From: Perkinsus olseni
Lineage: Eukaryota > Perkinsozoa > Perkinsida > Perkinsidae
Reading direction: 5' to 3'
Assembly (NCBI GenBank): GCA_013115135.1
Contig: JABANP010000139.1
Span: forward strand, 1-64,000
Length of the DNA: 64,000 nucleotides
The translations under genes and the position numbers were made by a program. Of the stretch, positions 1 to 13,446 are shown piece after piece. Each line of letters begins with the position of its first letter. The first letter of the stretch is position 1. Under the pieces are notes generated by a model. The model was given only the letters and a program-made list of their open reading frames with translations, did no database searches and was not told where the DNA came from.

Positions 1-53
1 CATGAACCTTCTCACCTGAGAGGGCATGCATCAGACTGGAATACAAACAAAAC

Positions 54-1712
54 TTAGCAATTAGACAATGTAGTGGAGAAAAGATTAACAAGTTCCACGG
101 AGATGCCCTCCGGAGTATATCTCGTGACTAGACTGGTGCCAAGCGCGGTGAGGAGGCTCTGTAGTGATTCATCAGGATTCTGAATGATGATATCATAGCC
201 ATCGAGATAGTAGGTAGCGGTGAACGGCTGACCGGATATGAAAATAGACGCGCTTCCATCTTCTCTGAGAGTTACTCTCATAGCACCAAGGGGAGTATCA
301 CCACACCAATCCCCTACCACGTCATCAACACTAGGCTCGGCTGGATCGGCAGCGTCAATTGAAAGTTCAGTAGTCTCCACAGGAGCCTCAGTAGTCTCCA
401 CAGGAGCCTCAGTAGTCTCCACAGGAGCCTCAGTAGTCTCCGCAGGAGCATCAGTAGTCTCTACAGAAGCCTCAGTGGTATCAGCAGGAGCCTCAGTAGT
501 CTCCGCAGGAGCCTCAGTAGTCTCTACAGGAGCCTCAGTGGTGTCGACAGGAGCCTCAGTCGTCTCTACAGGAGCCTCAGTGGTGTCGACAGGAGCCTCA
601 GTAGTCTCTACAGGAGCCTCAGTGGTGTCGACAGGAGCCTCAGTCGTCTCTACAGGAGCCTCAGTGGTGTCGACAGGAGCCTCAGTAGTCTCTACAGGAG
701 CCTCAGTGGTATCGGCAGGAGCCTCAGTGGTATCGGCAGGAGCCTCAGTGGTATCGGCAGGAGCCTCAGTAGTCTCTACAGGAGCCTCAGTAGTCTCTAC
801 AGGAGCCTCAGTGGTGTCGACTGGAGCCTCAGTAGTCTCTACAGGAGCCTCAGTAGTCTCTACAGGAGCCTCAGTGGTGTCAACTGGAGCCTCAGTAGTC
901 TCTACAGGAGCCTCAGTAGTCTCTACAGGAGCCTCAGTAGTCTCTACAGGAGCCTCAGTAGTCTCCGCAGGAGCCTCAGTGGTATCGGCAGGAGCCTCAG
1001 TAGTCTCTACAGGAGCCTCAGTAGTCTCTACAGGAGCCTCAGTGGTGTCAACAGGAGCCTCAGTGGTGTCAACAGGAGCCTCAGTAGTCTCGACAGGAGC
1101 CTCAGTAGTCTCTACAGGAGCCTCAGTGGTGTCGACAGGAGCCTCAGTAATCTCGACAGGAGCCTCAATAGTCTCTACAGGAGCCTCAGTGGTGTCGACA
1201 GGAGCCTCAGTAGTCTCTACAGGAGCCTCAGTGGTGTCGACAGGAGCCTCAGTGGTGCCGACAATTTCACAAGGGTAGGAATCTCCCTCACACCCGTTAT
1301 CCGTCGGTGCAAAGCATAAGGTTCCATCGCCTTTCATGATGATACCGAAACATACCGGACTTTCAAGCCAGTCCTTGCAGTATGTGCCCATCACAGAGCT
1401 CTTGCAGCCATCCACAGAATCACAAACTTCACCGCAGGTGGTTTGAGGATACTCAACACATCTGACAGGCTCCAAGGTAGCATCGTCACAATCACCATCG
1501 GAGGCCCCAGGCTGGTAGCACTTCGAGTCACCCTTGTGATACAGGCCGAAGCACACACCATTAGCCTTACAGTAGGATCGTTCGCATCCAACCGTTTGAG
1601 AGCAGGCTTCCTCACAGTGATTCGTAGAGGTAGGAGTCTCACCAATACTGGTGCCGAAGGCGGCTACAGTGGTGCACAGCACGAAGGAAATGGCTAGCAG
1701 GTGATGAAGCAT
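54..1712 (-). CDS. Secreted cysteine-rich protein with TEAP[VA][DE]T repeats
   Basis: The first ATG (1712-1710) gives about 552 residues; the open frame continues upstream to a TTG but has no earlier ATG. Residues 1-20 (MLHHLLAISFVLCTTVAAFG) form a good signal peptide. Two tandem cysteine modules of about 50 residues follow, each with a GVCFGLYHKGD-like or PVCFGIIMKGD-like core and closing cysteines. Then comes a long Thr/Pro/Glu-rich tract of 7-residue units of the TTEAPVE or TTEAPVD type. A non-repetitive C-terminal domain of about 90 residues starts near VVGDWCGD and ends with a cysteine. The design resembles a mucin-like, O-glycosylated surface or wall protein, but I recognise no named family. 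A GTAAGT just upstream of the ATG could be a 5' splice site, so the 5' end is uncertain. Confidence 0.8.
   Translation of the reverse strand: MLHHLLAISFVLCTTVAAFGTSIGETPTSTNHCEEACSQTVGCERSYCKANGVCFGLYHKGDSKCYQPGASDGDCDDATLEPVRCVEYPQTTCGEVCDSVDGCKSSVMGTYCKDWLESPVCFGIIMKGDGTLCFAPTDNGCEGDSYPCEIVGTTEAPVDTTEAPVETTEAPVDTTEAPVETIEAPVEITEAPVDTTEAPVETTEAPVETTEAPVDTTEAPVDTTEAPVETTEAPVETTEAPADTTEAPAETTEAPVETTEAPVETTEAPVETTEAPVDTTEAPVETTEAPVETTEAPVDTTEAPVETTEAPVETTEAPADTTEAPADTTEAPADTTEAPVETTEAPVDTTEAPVETTEAPVDTTEAPVETTEAPVDTTEAPVETTEAPVDTTEAPVETTEAPAETTEAPADTTEASVETTDAPAETTEAPVETTEAPVETTEAPVETTELSIDAADPAEPSVDDVVGDWCGDTPLGAMRVTLREDGSASIFISGQPFTATYYLDGYDIIIQNPDESLQSLLTALGTSLVTRYTPEGISVELVNLFSTTLSNC
361..1263. 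repeat. 21-bp coding minisatellite, about 43 units
   Basis: Tandem 21-bp units (plus strand, roughly GCCTCAGTAGTCTCTACAGGA) encode the 7-residue repeat of the secreted protein on the minus strand. Units alternate at the Asp/Glu codon and occasionally at Val/Ala, with synonymous differences scattered through, consistent with unequal exchange. Because the unit is a multiple of three without stops, the opposite strand is also open for over 1 kb (238-1278); I regard that as a shadow. Confidence 0.95.
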
Positions 1713-2146
1713 GGATAGAAAACACAACTTACCGTGTGATGACAATGTTTCTTCAGCCTACCCAAGGAGTAGCACTCACGAGAACCTTTCACGGGGTCGA
1801 CCAAAGCATTCCTTTGACCAAACAGCACGAGTTCAAGCTGGCATATCCAACCGTTTCACTCGTGTCTGAGCATGCGTGCGGAATCCTGGGCGCCCGCTGG
1901 TGGTAAACCCCCGTAGTAACAACACAACACTCCCTGATCATCACGTCAATCGAACTCTCTTGGCCGCATCATCATCATTAGGAGCATCATCATCTGGTAA
2001 ATCGGCAGCCTTTCGCTTGCACGTCACTGATCTCACAGAGTCAGGAAGCGACGCAGATGGGACGTGACGGACTCTCACGTCGAACATACCGCCAGCCTTG
2101 TACCTGCAAAGCGAAAGTGACCCATACGGCGAACGAGGGAGCTCTC
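1713..2146. other. Intergenic stretch, no gene seen
   Basis: Short space between the secreted-protein start and the 3' end of the poly(A) polymerase gene. Only short unsupported ORFs occur, and I recognise no RNA gene. Confidence 0.5.
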
Positions 2147-5513
<3,367 letters not shown>

Positions 5514-6020
5514 ACTCAACCCTTCCAACCTATCAGTTTTCACAGTGCCTTTTCGATAGAAGCTTTCCTTGTACATCGTGCTGCATATGGCACAATCGCC
5601 ACATGGTCACCCCAATACCACCACAAATTCCGGCCTTCACAAGTTTATATATATCCTTATACATGCCATATCCAGGAAACATACTCTATTTCGTAACTGT
5701 CCCGGAGAGATCGCACTTTTTAGAAATATTCTAAGATCATTCGGAGCACTGTACTATGAAGAAAACACCGGATGGAAACAAGGGGGAGCCGAACAGGAAT
5801 GCTCAGCGTGCGACCATCCTTCCCTCAAAATCAAGCTGGCATCCGAATGGCGGTGGAAGATCAGCCGTGGCAGCTTTCATGTTCATTAAAAGTCAGTCTT
5901 CAATACCACAATTTCCGCAACTTCGACTTGGCCGGTGAACTAAACCACAGTACTCTAGTCCGAGTACTACTGCATGAACACAACGACCTTCCATCATCAG
6001 AAACCACAACCAAACATGCA
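5514..6020. other. Intergenic stretch, no gene seen
   Basis: Lies between the start of the poly(A) polymerase gene and the 3' end of the EngB-like GTPase gene, so it probably contains the former's promoter. No ORF here shows family motifs. Confidence 0.4.
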
Positions 6021-7300
6021 CTAACCGCCACCCGACACTCTACGCGCCTGACCAAGCATCTCGAAGTCCCTAGCAACGGCAGAGAGACTTAGTAAGAGGT
6101 CGTTAATCCCGTGCTTGTGGAGGCTGGAAACTGCATGAATGTACGGCCAGAGGACCTCTCTGTCATACTCCTACACACGGAACGTTGAGACTCCACACGA
6201 GAACGATGTTATGAGATCTACTCTATGCTGTGCATTCATTGTTGTGGCACGCGCATCATTGTCGCAGTAGCTACACATTCTAACATTCACATTTCTGCTC
6301 TTTTTGCAGCTGCTAGTATACAGATAGTAAGACCCTTTCCCTTCGTCTTTGGCCGTGGTGCCATTCCAACAGACGATACCCTACTTGAAGGATGGCGATC
6401 ATGTGCTCCATCGTGTCGTGCAGCTCGTAGACATCATGCACGAGATCAACCTTAGTCAGGACAACCTGATCGGAATGGATCACCACGGGGTTGGACAGTC
6501 GCTAGTGACTTGAAAGGGTATCCGCTTCTCCTGTAGCATGTCCCAGAGGGCTCGGTCCAGTCCCTTGACGCCCCTCCGCGCATCAACCTGTGGGAGCACA
6601 CTCATACCGTCGAAGCCGCCTCAGTCCAAATTGTATTTCCAATACTAATTGGCAACCACTACGAAGATAAACATACCAAAGACAACAGGGTGTCCCGCCC
6701 GTCCCGTCCACGGCAGGACACCCGGTAGTCACGATTCATGTGAAAATACGATCAGCAATAATAATGGCGTGAAACTACTACCAGGCTGATAGCTCTTTGC
6801 AACTGACTCGACTCCTCCCCCGCCACTTGAAGGTATCTTTCTATCAACGTAGCCCATTCATCTCGGACGCTTCCTTCAACCTCTGCAAAACCGTAACCTG
6901 AGAATTACAGTTTGACACGAATTAGACATCCCACCCTACCAGGCAGATCCACAAGCCTTAACCGGTCACCAAGATCGAACCGGAAAATATGCCTGGTCCG
7001 CCCAGCCTTGTTCGAGACTGGTGCGTGAGTTATGTTGTGCGAGGACAGCCGCACCCGATGCTTGACCTGGTCGAATTGTCGGCCATAGAGCAGCTCATTA
7101 ATCAGAGTTGATTTACCGACATTCGACCGACCGCAAATGACCTGAGGATTAGTCGCTCGCTGAACCCAACGCTCAGGCAAGCCTACCACCGCCGGAGTCC
7201 GATGGGCGTTGTTGGCCGACTTCCGCTCAACATTCCACAGGCCTATCAAAGGGTACCCCAACCACCTTCTTGGAGAACAGCTCTCGTGCGTATGTCATCT
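6021..7300 (-). CDS. EngB/YihA-type ribosome-biogenesis GTPase (multi-exon)
   Basis: TrmE-Era-EngA-EngB GTPases of this type assist large-subunit ribosome assembly, in eukaryotes often in mitochondria or plastids. The clearest exon (about 7190-6950) has LPERWVQRATNPQVICGRSNVGKSTLI split across the G1 P-loop GRSNVGKS. It then shows KAGRTRHIFRFD (G2/base of switch I) and LRLVDLPG (G3), followed by a GTAGGG donor. A later exon (about 6575-6500) reads VDARRGVKGLDRALWDML. The next (about 6450-6370) has VVLTKVDLV, the G4 TKxD motif. The last (to the stop at 6023-6021) has VSSLHKHGINDLL, matching the family C-terminal VSA...GI..L element. An upstream segment ending near 7255 (ELFSKKVVGVPF) may be the previous exon; the N-terminus and any targeting peptide were not found. 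Confidence 0.82.
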
Positions 7301-8859
7301 GAATACAGAAAACCGGTTGACGCTGGACCGGTAGCATAAAATGGCACACGGCACGTCCCTCGACCAACCACGAGGCCTCGTTAATGGCAAGCCTACACCA
7401 ACCAGCAAGCGACGGCAGAAAAGGTAACTTCCCCTAGCCACAGACAATAAACGTATTCGTGTTTGCAGAGGTACCCCTCGACATGATCGGAAACAAATTG
7501 TTTCCAAATAATAGAACATGCCATGGACACGAAACATCGAAACATGGCATGAAGCATTGTTTCAAACAATGTGAGCCTTCAACGACCAAGATAGACCAGC
7601 GCCAACTCATGCGGCCGGAAATTCTACGGTCGGTTTTCGCCAGCCATCACCTTGCTCAAGACCGAAGCAATTATCCTTGACAGACTTCAAGGCCTTGAAG
7701 GGCTCCAATACGAAGGCTTCAAGATGAGGTTGACCCCATAAAGCCTTCCTCTACTCATTCCGTGAAGCCGTACTTCGTGAAAGACTCTTGCAGAGTGAGC
7801 CAGGAACTCCGCCAGGTTATCCTAGTACCGATGCTCAAAGTGCTATATATCAATTCCAGTCGTAGGCCACTCCGTAGTTGTCGCCCAGTAGTACGACGTA
7901 ATTGCCAAGCTCAGATATTGGCAATGACGTGAGATAGATTAGAAATGGGTTAGAATATACTCTACCAGCTTATTGCGACCAAGAACACTGTATACCAGGA
8001 TGTCTGCAGCACGCCTTCGAAGTCACTCGAGAAGAGCCTGCGAAGGGCAGCATTCTTGTGCGGCACTCTGGATAGCATTCATTGAAACCACCAGCCATTT
8101 CATACCACACGTCCAAATCGTCCAGATAGAGGATCCCACCCTTCTTCCCTCTCAAGTGAAAGGACTCGTAGGAACCGTCCCTCCATGGTTTTTCGTCAGG
8201 GGGTCGTCCTTCTAGGCCACGCCAAGATCTTCATTGTCATTGAAACAGAGTCGAGAACGAAACGTGACATCATCCAACCTCTTTGTCGTGAGAGTTGAAC
8301 GTGGCATGTCCCTAATGACTTAGTGGGGCGATGTGATGAAAGACACACATCATCATTATTGCATCAACCTATGGGGTCCGTATGTTTAAGAAAGGCTTGC
8401 AACTAGTTAGGCCTATCTATCCCTCTTCTTTGAGGAGAACAACGTACAGGAGGACTCCAACTCTCAATCATCTTCCAACAAAGAGAGAGACACTGAATAC
8501 GTTGGTGGATGAGAGTTGAACATAGACTTGAAATGAACGGCTTGAGCCAAGATGGCGACGGACGATAGCAGCCCCACAATATTACATTCTCCTCGCTCAA
8601 CCACGGAGCGCTTTCTGCTGTAGTATCATAAACATGCACCCATGGTCGGGCCAACACCGGGTTTATGCCTCTCGCCCGAGCTGATAACTCCGCCACTGAT
8701 ACGCTGCCCACTGATACTGGCCGACTTCGGACAGATCTGATAGGCTCTGCCAAGTTTAACCATCAACCCAAGATACTACGACAATCTCCACCCGGTACGG
8801 TACTACGATAATGGTACCCCCTCCCACTACCAACGCAACAACGCAAGCCATGGTTGAGA
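7301..8859. other. No recognised gene; several hairpins
   Basis: The region may hold the missing 5' exons of the GTPase. An ORF on the minus strand at 8155-7970 (MRGKKGGILYLDDLDVWY) and one at 8753-8403 are open but unsupported. Two 8-1-8 palindromes (7489-7505 and 7555-7571) sit on either side of a looser inverted repeat using ATGCCATG and CATGGCAT. Confidence 0.4.
7489..7571. repeat. Pair of 17-nt palindromes with one-base centres
   Basis: GGAAACAA (7489-7496), centre A, inverted arm 7498-7505; and CATTGTTT (7555-7562), centre C, inverted arm 7564-7571. Pairing stops at exactly eight bases in both. Neither has the 5-nt trailing repeat seen at the ten tailed sites. Confidence 0.6.
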
Positions 8860-10667
8860 TCACTTCTTAGTCGTCTGCGGTCCGGTAAGAAACGCTGTGA
8901 CCGCTATACGCCTCTCCCCAGACCCACAAGAGGTCGGCAGAATCTCATGCGGCACCTCCCTCGAGTTGTATATAACCAACCTACCCCCTACAGGAGATAT
9001 CTTTGCCAACGCCTGACACCATCATAAACCACAGATTCAACAAAGATGATACAGAATCCGTTCCGCAGCGTCGCTGAATGATGGCGGGACCCTCCGAGCC
9101 ACTGCTAGCGTTTCGAAAGATACCAATATTTTTATGCGGAGAAAAGGAAATACCAGCAGTAATATTTTGTGTTAGAAGGTAATACCCGAACAACACTATA
9201 TTGTCGAGTCTATTGCGTTGGTCGAACAAGATATGCGAGACTATATTCAGGCTGATCGTCCATCACGACCCCAAAGGAAGAATTACCTTGTCAGCAGACC
9301 CTTCTCTATACAGTACCAGTTCACCGCCATCAGAGCCGTCCCTGAAAACCAGAAACAGTCGTTTTAACTCCCATCATCAGCCCCATCGCGAACCATGGGG
9401 ATGATGGGAAAGTGTCGCTCGCCCAGGCTACAGTTCCTCAACGTTACAGATTCAAATTTGAGATGAATTTTCGTGCAAGATGCCGCCGCCCGAGCTCCCT
9501 CCGCACTACTCCTGATAATCCTTTTCCGAATTCATAAAGACCACCGCGGAAAAAGTTCTGCCGACGTCCTTCTCCCCATACCCGCCATCCATATGACGCT
9601 TGTAGAAACCATTCTTGGCCGGATAGACGCCAACTTGTATCTGAGAACGGCGACGGCCTGACCACTCACTTCCACCATAAATCATTGAAGAAATATTCCA
9701 GTGGTTAGCAGAGACGCGAGAAGTGAAGAAAATCCTCGCTATGTTTCCCGAGCCGCCCGGGACAGAAAACGAACAGACCCACACAACCCTCAGTATATGC
9801 TACCACCACTGCTTTAACCCCACAAGCACCCAATCCCCATCTCATCATCACCTGCGTGTGTATCTGTAATAGCATCCTGTGCTCCCCGGAGAGCTTGGCA
9901 TTGAGCTCGAAGGGAAGGTCCTGCAACCGCTCAGCAATGAGCCATCGTAGCCACTCATAGGCCTCCACGTCCAAATCTGAAACAACACACTTCCCCTCCC
10001 CTTCCACCACCACCCCCTGTCTCAGGACCCAGCCCCAACCTCAAGGAAGAGAATCGACTATACTCAGACGATAGCGCTGGAGCAATCTAGGACGAAACTA
10101 CCTTTGTATTTAGGGTAGCATATCTTATCGTTGCGTAGGCCGATTAAGCTCTGACCGTAGAGCGTATCAAAGTGGCCCTCGAACTCCAACAGCTCAATCT
10201 CCTTTCCTTATCTTTCTTAACTTCTCTCATTCCTATGAACCTACAATAGTCCCCACTTCACAGCACCTCCAAGAAGCACACCCCGAATCCGGAAATCGAA
10301 TATCCGAGCTCGCAGGCGGCATGACCTAAATACCGCGAGACATATGGCACACATCATTTCTACTGTCGCGGGCTGGCCCATCATAGTCACCCTACCCGAG
10401 GCTGCGAGGCGGCCCCCAAAGATATTCCGGTAACCGGGAGAGCAAGGTAAAGCTGTAACGAAGCTGTAAACTCGAATGGAGTCCACTCTAACGCGATGTC
10501 TGATAGATGAGAGTTTTCGAGTCAGGCCAACTGTAGTTGATAAACGCCCGATTAGCCCCTTCCCCTCGGTACTACCCATCTTGAACAGCCCACCCCTTCT
10601 CCATCAAAGAGCGTAGAGTGTCTGGTCGGAGCCTATCGAGTGGATGGGAGCCGTCTATCTCGCATAC
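8860..10667 (-). CDS. 2-oxoglutarate/Fe(II)-dependent oxygenase, prolyl-4-hydroxylase-like (multi-exon)
   Basis: Enzymes of this fold hydroxylate protein or small-molecule substrates using Fe(II), O2 and 2-oxoglutarate. The first exon I can place (10667-10576) carries LRSLMEKGWAVQDG, matching the N-terminal G-W/F-x-V-x-D element. Exons near 10200-10090 (ELLEFEGHFDTLYG) and 9980-9860 (VEAYEWLRWLIAERLQDLPF) probably belong to it. The core exon (about 9650-9510) has SQIQVGVYPAKNGFYKRHMD, giving the first iron ligands H-x-D, then RTFSAVVFMN. The exon 9341-9280 reads DGSDGGELVLYREG. The last exon has SREVPHEILPT with the second metal histidine, then RRIAVTAFLTG with the 2-oxoglutarate-binding arginine, ending at TGA 8862-8860. 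The order and residues fit EGLN/P4H-type enzymes; the exact substrate cannot be told. Confidence 0.78.
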
Positions 10668-11502
10668 CTGAACCGAAGGCTGCTCCTGTTGTCTGGACCA
10701 CCGCCACTCACCGGAGACTGCTTCAACGCTATAGGGTTGGCGTATGTGCCTCCCTTCTGTGGAGCGGGACTGATTCTGACCTAAGAACAGTGCTGCACTG
10801 TAGCCGCTGGTTCCAGTAATGTCGATCAACACTACCCTCGGAAGGGCTGCATTACGTTCACTCACATTGGGTGTACACTATTTTAACGAGCAATGCCATT
10901 ATGTATGCAACCTGGCTGAATATAACCACCGGATTACTCCCGCAAACAGCGCTGTGATAGCGATACTCGACATCAGGCGATTGAACGTCTAGCAGCATCA
11001 TCCATTTCTCAATAATCCAATTCCGAAACTCGATCTTGGGACCGCGTTTTACATGTGAAAATCAATTTCGTAACCACTGGGTTATCGAAAGGGAAGGCCA
11101 GGCCAATGTTCAGCATACGGGCGCACACTCCGACGACCTCGTACGATCGAGATGAATTATGTAACCAATAATTTCACTGACCGAGGTTCGAAAAAAACTC
11201 AGGTGCCAGGGGAATCGATGTTAGAGCGATACTCATAACAATACTCCATCAACAACCCAGCGTGATTCGTACTTTGTAACCACTTTCTCGCTGTTGTAAC
11301 GATTTCCTGCTTTGCCGAGTTCAAAAGGCACTCCTTTCTCACATACGACTTCACCTCGTCCGGCATATCTTCCCCGTCCTCTCGAGCTCTATGGACTACC
11401 TAAAGATGACCCTCATTATCGTTTAGTTCTCAAACAGCATTCCGTGAAGTTAATCCAAAATGATAAAGCAGCATCAATAAAAATTATCGATTAGAAATAA
11501 AT
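10668..11502. other. No firm gene; possible 5' exon of the oxygenase
   Basis: A minus-strand open frame at 10865-10668 runs into the first placed oxygenase exon. It lacks an in-frame ATG and shows no motif. I see nothing else. Confidence 0.4.
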
Positions 11503-12267
11503 TCAGCGGTGGATTCGAGATGTATTCGTCGAATGGGCTAAATATCGCCAATGCCGCCTCCAATGCAGGATTTGGCGGGCGGTACGCGGGCGACTATCCC
11601 TCGCGACCTTGTTATAAACATCAGTACAACTCCTGATGATGGCAGGAGCCATAGTCCGCAGGCTGGCAGGCTCTAACAGCCCGTCAATCTCCTTCCCAAT
11701 AGGGTCGTCTCCGGTAGAGTGGTCATGATGATGGCTGTGGGCACACTGAGAGGAGAGGGCCGAAAGACTAGGGTGAAGAGTGGTACTAATGTCGAGGCTT
11801 GCGAGGAGCGATATATGCAGGCATGAGAAATTCGGAAGTTCCGATTGGTGTGGTATCATCCATAAAATGCACTTCTTCTTCCAATCACCTCCCGCCAGAC
11901 ATAATACTGCGACGACCGAGAAAAGAGGACCCCCCCACCCCCACCTTCGCCCCGGTGAAGATAGATGAGCCAACAACAGCTCTCGGCTCGGTATTAGTAC
12001 CACTACGGACCTGACCAGCCAAGCACCCAATCAGCCTAGCCCAGGCAAGCAACTCCCTTCGGGTGCTATTACGACAACCGCAGCCACCGCGCCCCCCGCC
12101 TACTACTTTACGTTCGATATCCTGTAAATGCCGCGTGTTCTCTGTGAAGGCTCGAACGACGAGATCAACTACAACGTCCAAAGCCACATCATCATCCTTC
12201 TTTATTTTGCCCCGACTCTCGGTTAAGGTCCGCACCTTCTCGGGTGCTGCTTCATCCACTGAGGCCA
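11503..12267 (-). CDS. Hypothetical protein (at least two exons)
   Basis: The ATG at 12267-12265 opens MASVDEAAPEKVRTLTESR, an acidic/basic helical segment with VVVDLVVRAFTENTRHLQDIE. A Gly-rich stretch follows, then ARLIGCLAGQVRSGTN, ending at a GTGATT donor after 11889. A second coding segment (about 11770-11503) has HSHHHDHSTGDDPIGKEIDG and APAIIRSCTDVYNKVARDSR before a stop. I do not recognise the family. The join between the segments is unresolved because the acceptor was not fixed. Confidence 0.5.
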
Positions 12268-12409
12268 TTGCGTAACGAACAGCAACTTCCGCCCTCGGCA
12301 CCAAGTTCACTAATTAACCAAAGACGCTATACCGCGTTAAGACTCACATAAGAAATTAAACTCTCATCAATAGTGCAAGATCCAGCGCAGCCACTGCCTA
12401 GGGGTTCTC

Positions 12410-13446
12410 TCATTCCTTGCCCGTCTCCTCTTCGCCATCCTCGTCGCTGGAAACAGAATCAACCTCGGCATTGTTGTCTTCGATGTCGAATTCCTCCAGC
12501 TCCTGCTTGGCCTCCTTCTCGACGGACTGATAATCATCCTCTGTTATCTCCTTACCGAAGTGCTTATAATAATAGACACCCGCTGTGATGATGATGAAAC
12601 CCAACTATCTGCAAAATCCCAACTTGGTTGCCGAACAACATCCACGACACCAGCAACGTGGCCGGGGTCTTCAAAGTGTGCACCACCATCGCTCCGATCG
12701 GTGACAAAACTTGCAACATTTTGAAAGCTAGCAGATTGTAAGAGCATGCCAGTATAGATGATCCAACAACAGCGAGGAAGCACCGTGGGGGCCTTCACTA
12801 GATTCACAGCTGGTTCGATGGGACCTTCCGATATCACCGAGGCTGTCATGAAGAAAAATAAGTTGGCAGGGGCTAACGCGAAGAGAAGCTCTATAGTGGT
12901 GAAGGATACTGTCATCAGATGGGCTTGCATGGTATTCTTGAGTGCACGGGTGAGTACAGCACCGATGGAGAATGTAACGCCGATGATGTTGAAGTTGACC
13001 TCTCCACCAGAGCACATGATAGCGCCGCCACAGATTGGTATCATTGATAGGTAGGTTGGCAGGTTGTAGTGTTGATGATAGATTAACACGCATACCAACA
13101 CCTGGGCTGCTGGACTGGTCTGTTGTAGTAACTCGTGGAAGGATGGGAATATGTACTTCAAAGCCATATTACCACAACCAATACTAGCACTAGCCATAGC
13201 CGCTACTGGGAATACTTCCTTCATGTACCGACTGAAGGTGTACTCTCTCAATGCTGGTACATTAAATTTGACATATACACCACAGGCCAGCCATGAGAAT
13301 ATCATATGCATCGCACTGATGAGTAGAGGGTAGGGGTAGTGTAACGTATACTGGATAAACTTCACTGAGTTAACCAATGCGACATTGCAGGTAAAGCATG
13401 CCGCTATTATGCCAAGCTCCGCGAGAGTGTAACCGAGCACCGCCAT
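12410..13446 (-). CDS. Triose-phosphate/nucleotide-sugar-type transporter (DMT superfamily), copy 1, frame-broken
   Basis: ATG at 13446 (MAVLGYTLAELGIIAACF). Successive hydrophobic helices (QYTLHYPYPLLISAMHMIFS, SIGCGNMALKY, CSGGEVNFNIIGVTFSIGAV) match the TPT family, which exchanges phosphorylated C3 compounds or nucleotide sugars across plastid or Golgi membranes. The central third is almost identical in DNA to copy 2. The frame is interrupted twice: at a five-C run (plus-strand G run 12787-12791) and at a three-T run (plus-strand A run 12597-12599). In each case one extra base separates clearly homologous sequence (AVVGSSILACSYNLLAFKM; then GFIIITAGVYYYKHFG). Beyond the last helix it has an acidic Glu/Asp-rich tail of about 50 residues that copy 2 lacks. 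Either a recent pseudogene or a sequence error. Confidence 0.8.
12926..13395. repeat. Transporter gene-conversion tract, member 1
   Basis: This segment and 16373-16842 are nearly identical, with the few differences synonymous, whereas sequence on both sides is strongly diverged in the two paralogues. Confidence 0.8.

Noticed and set aside
238..1278. 346-codon plus-strand ORF rich in VVSTGAS repeats
   Set aside because: It is the antisense of the 21-bp minisatellite; being a stop-free multiple of three, both strands are open. The minus strand has the signal peptide and cysteine domains.
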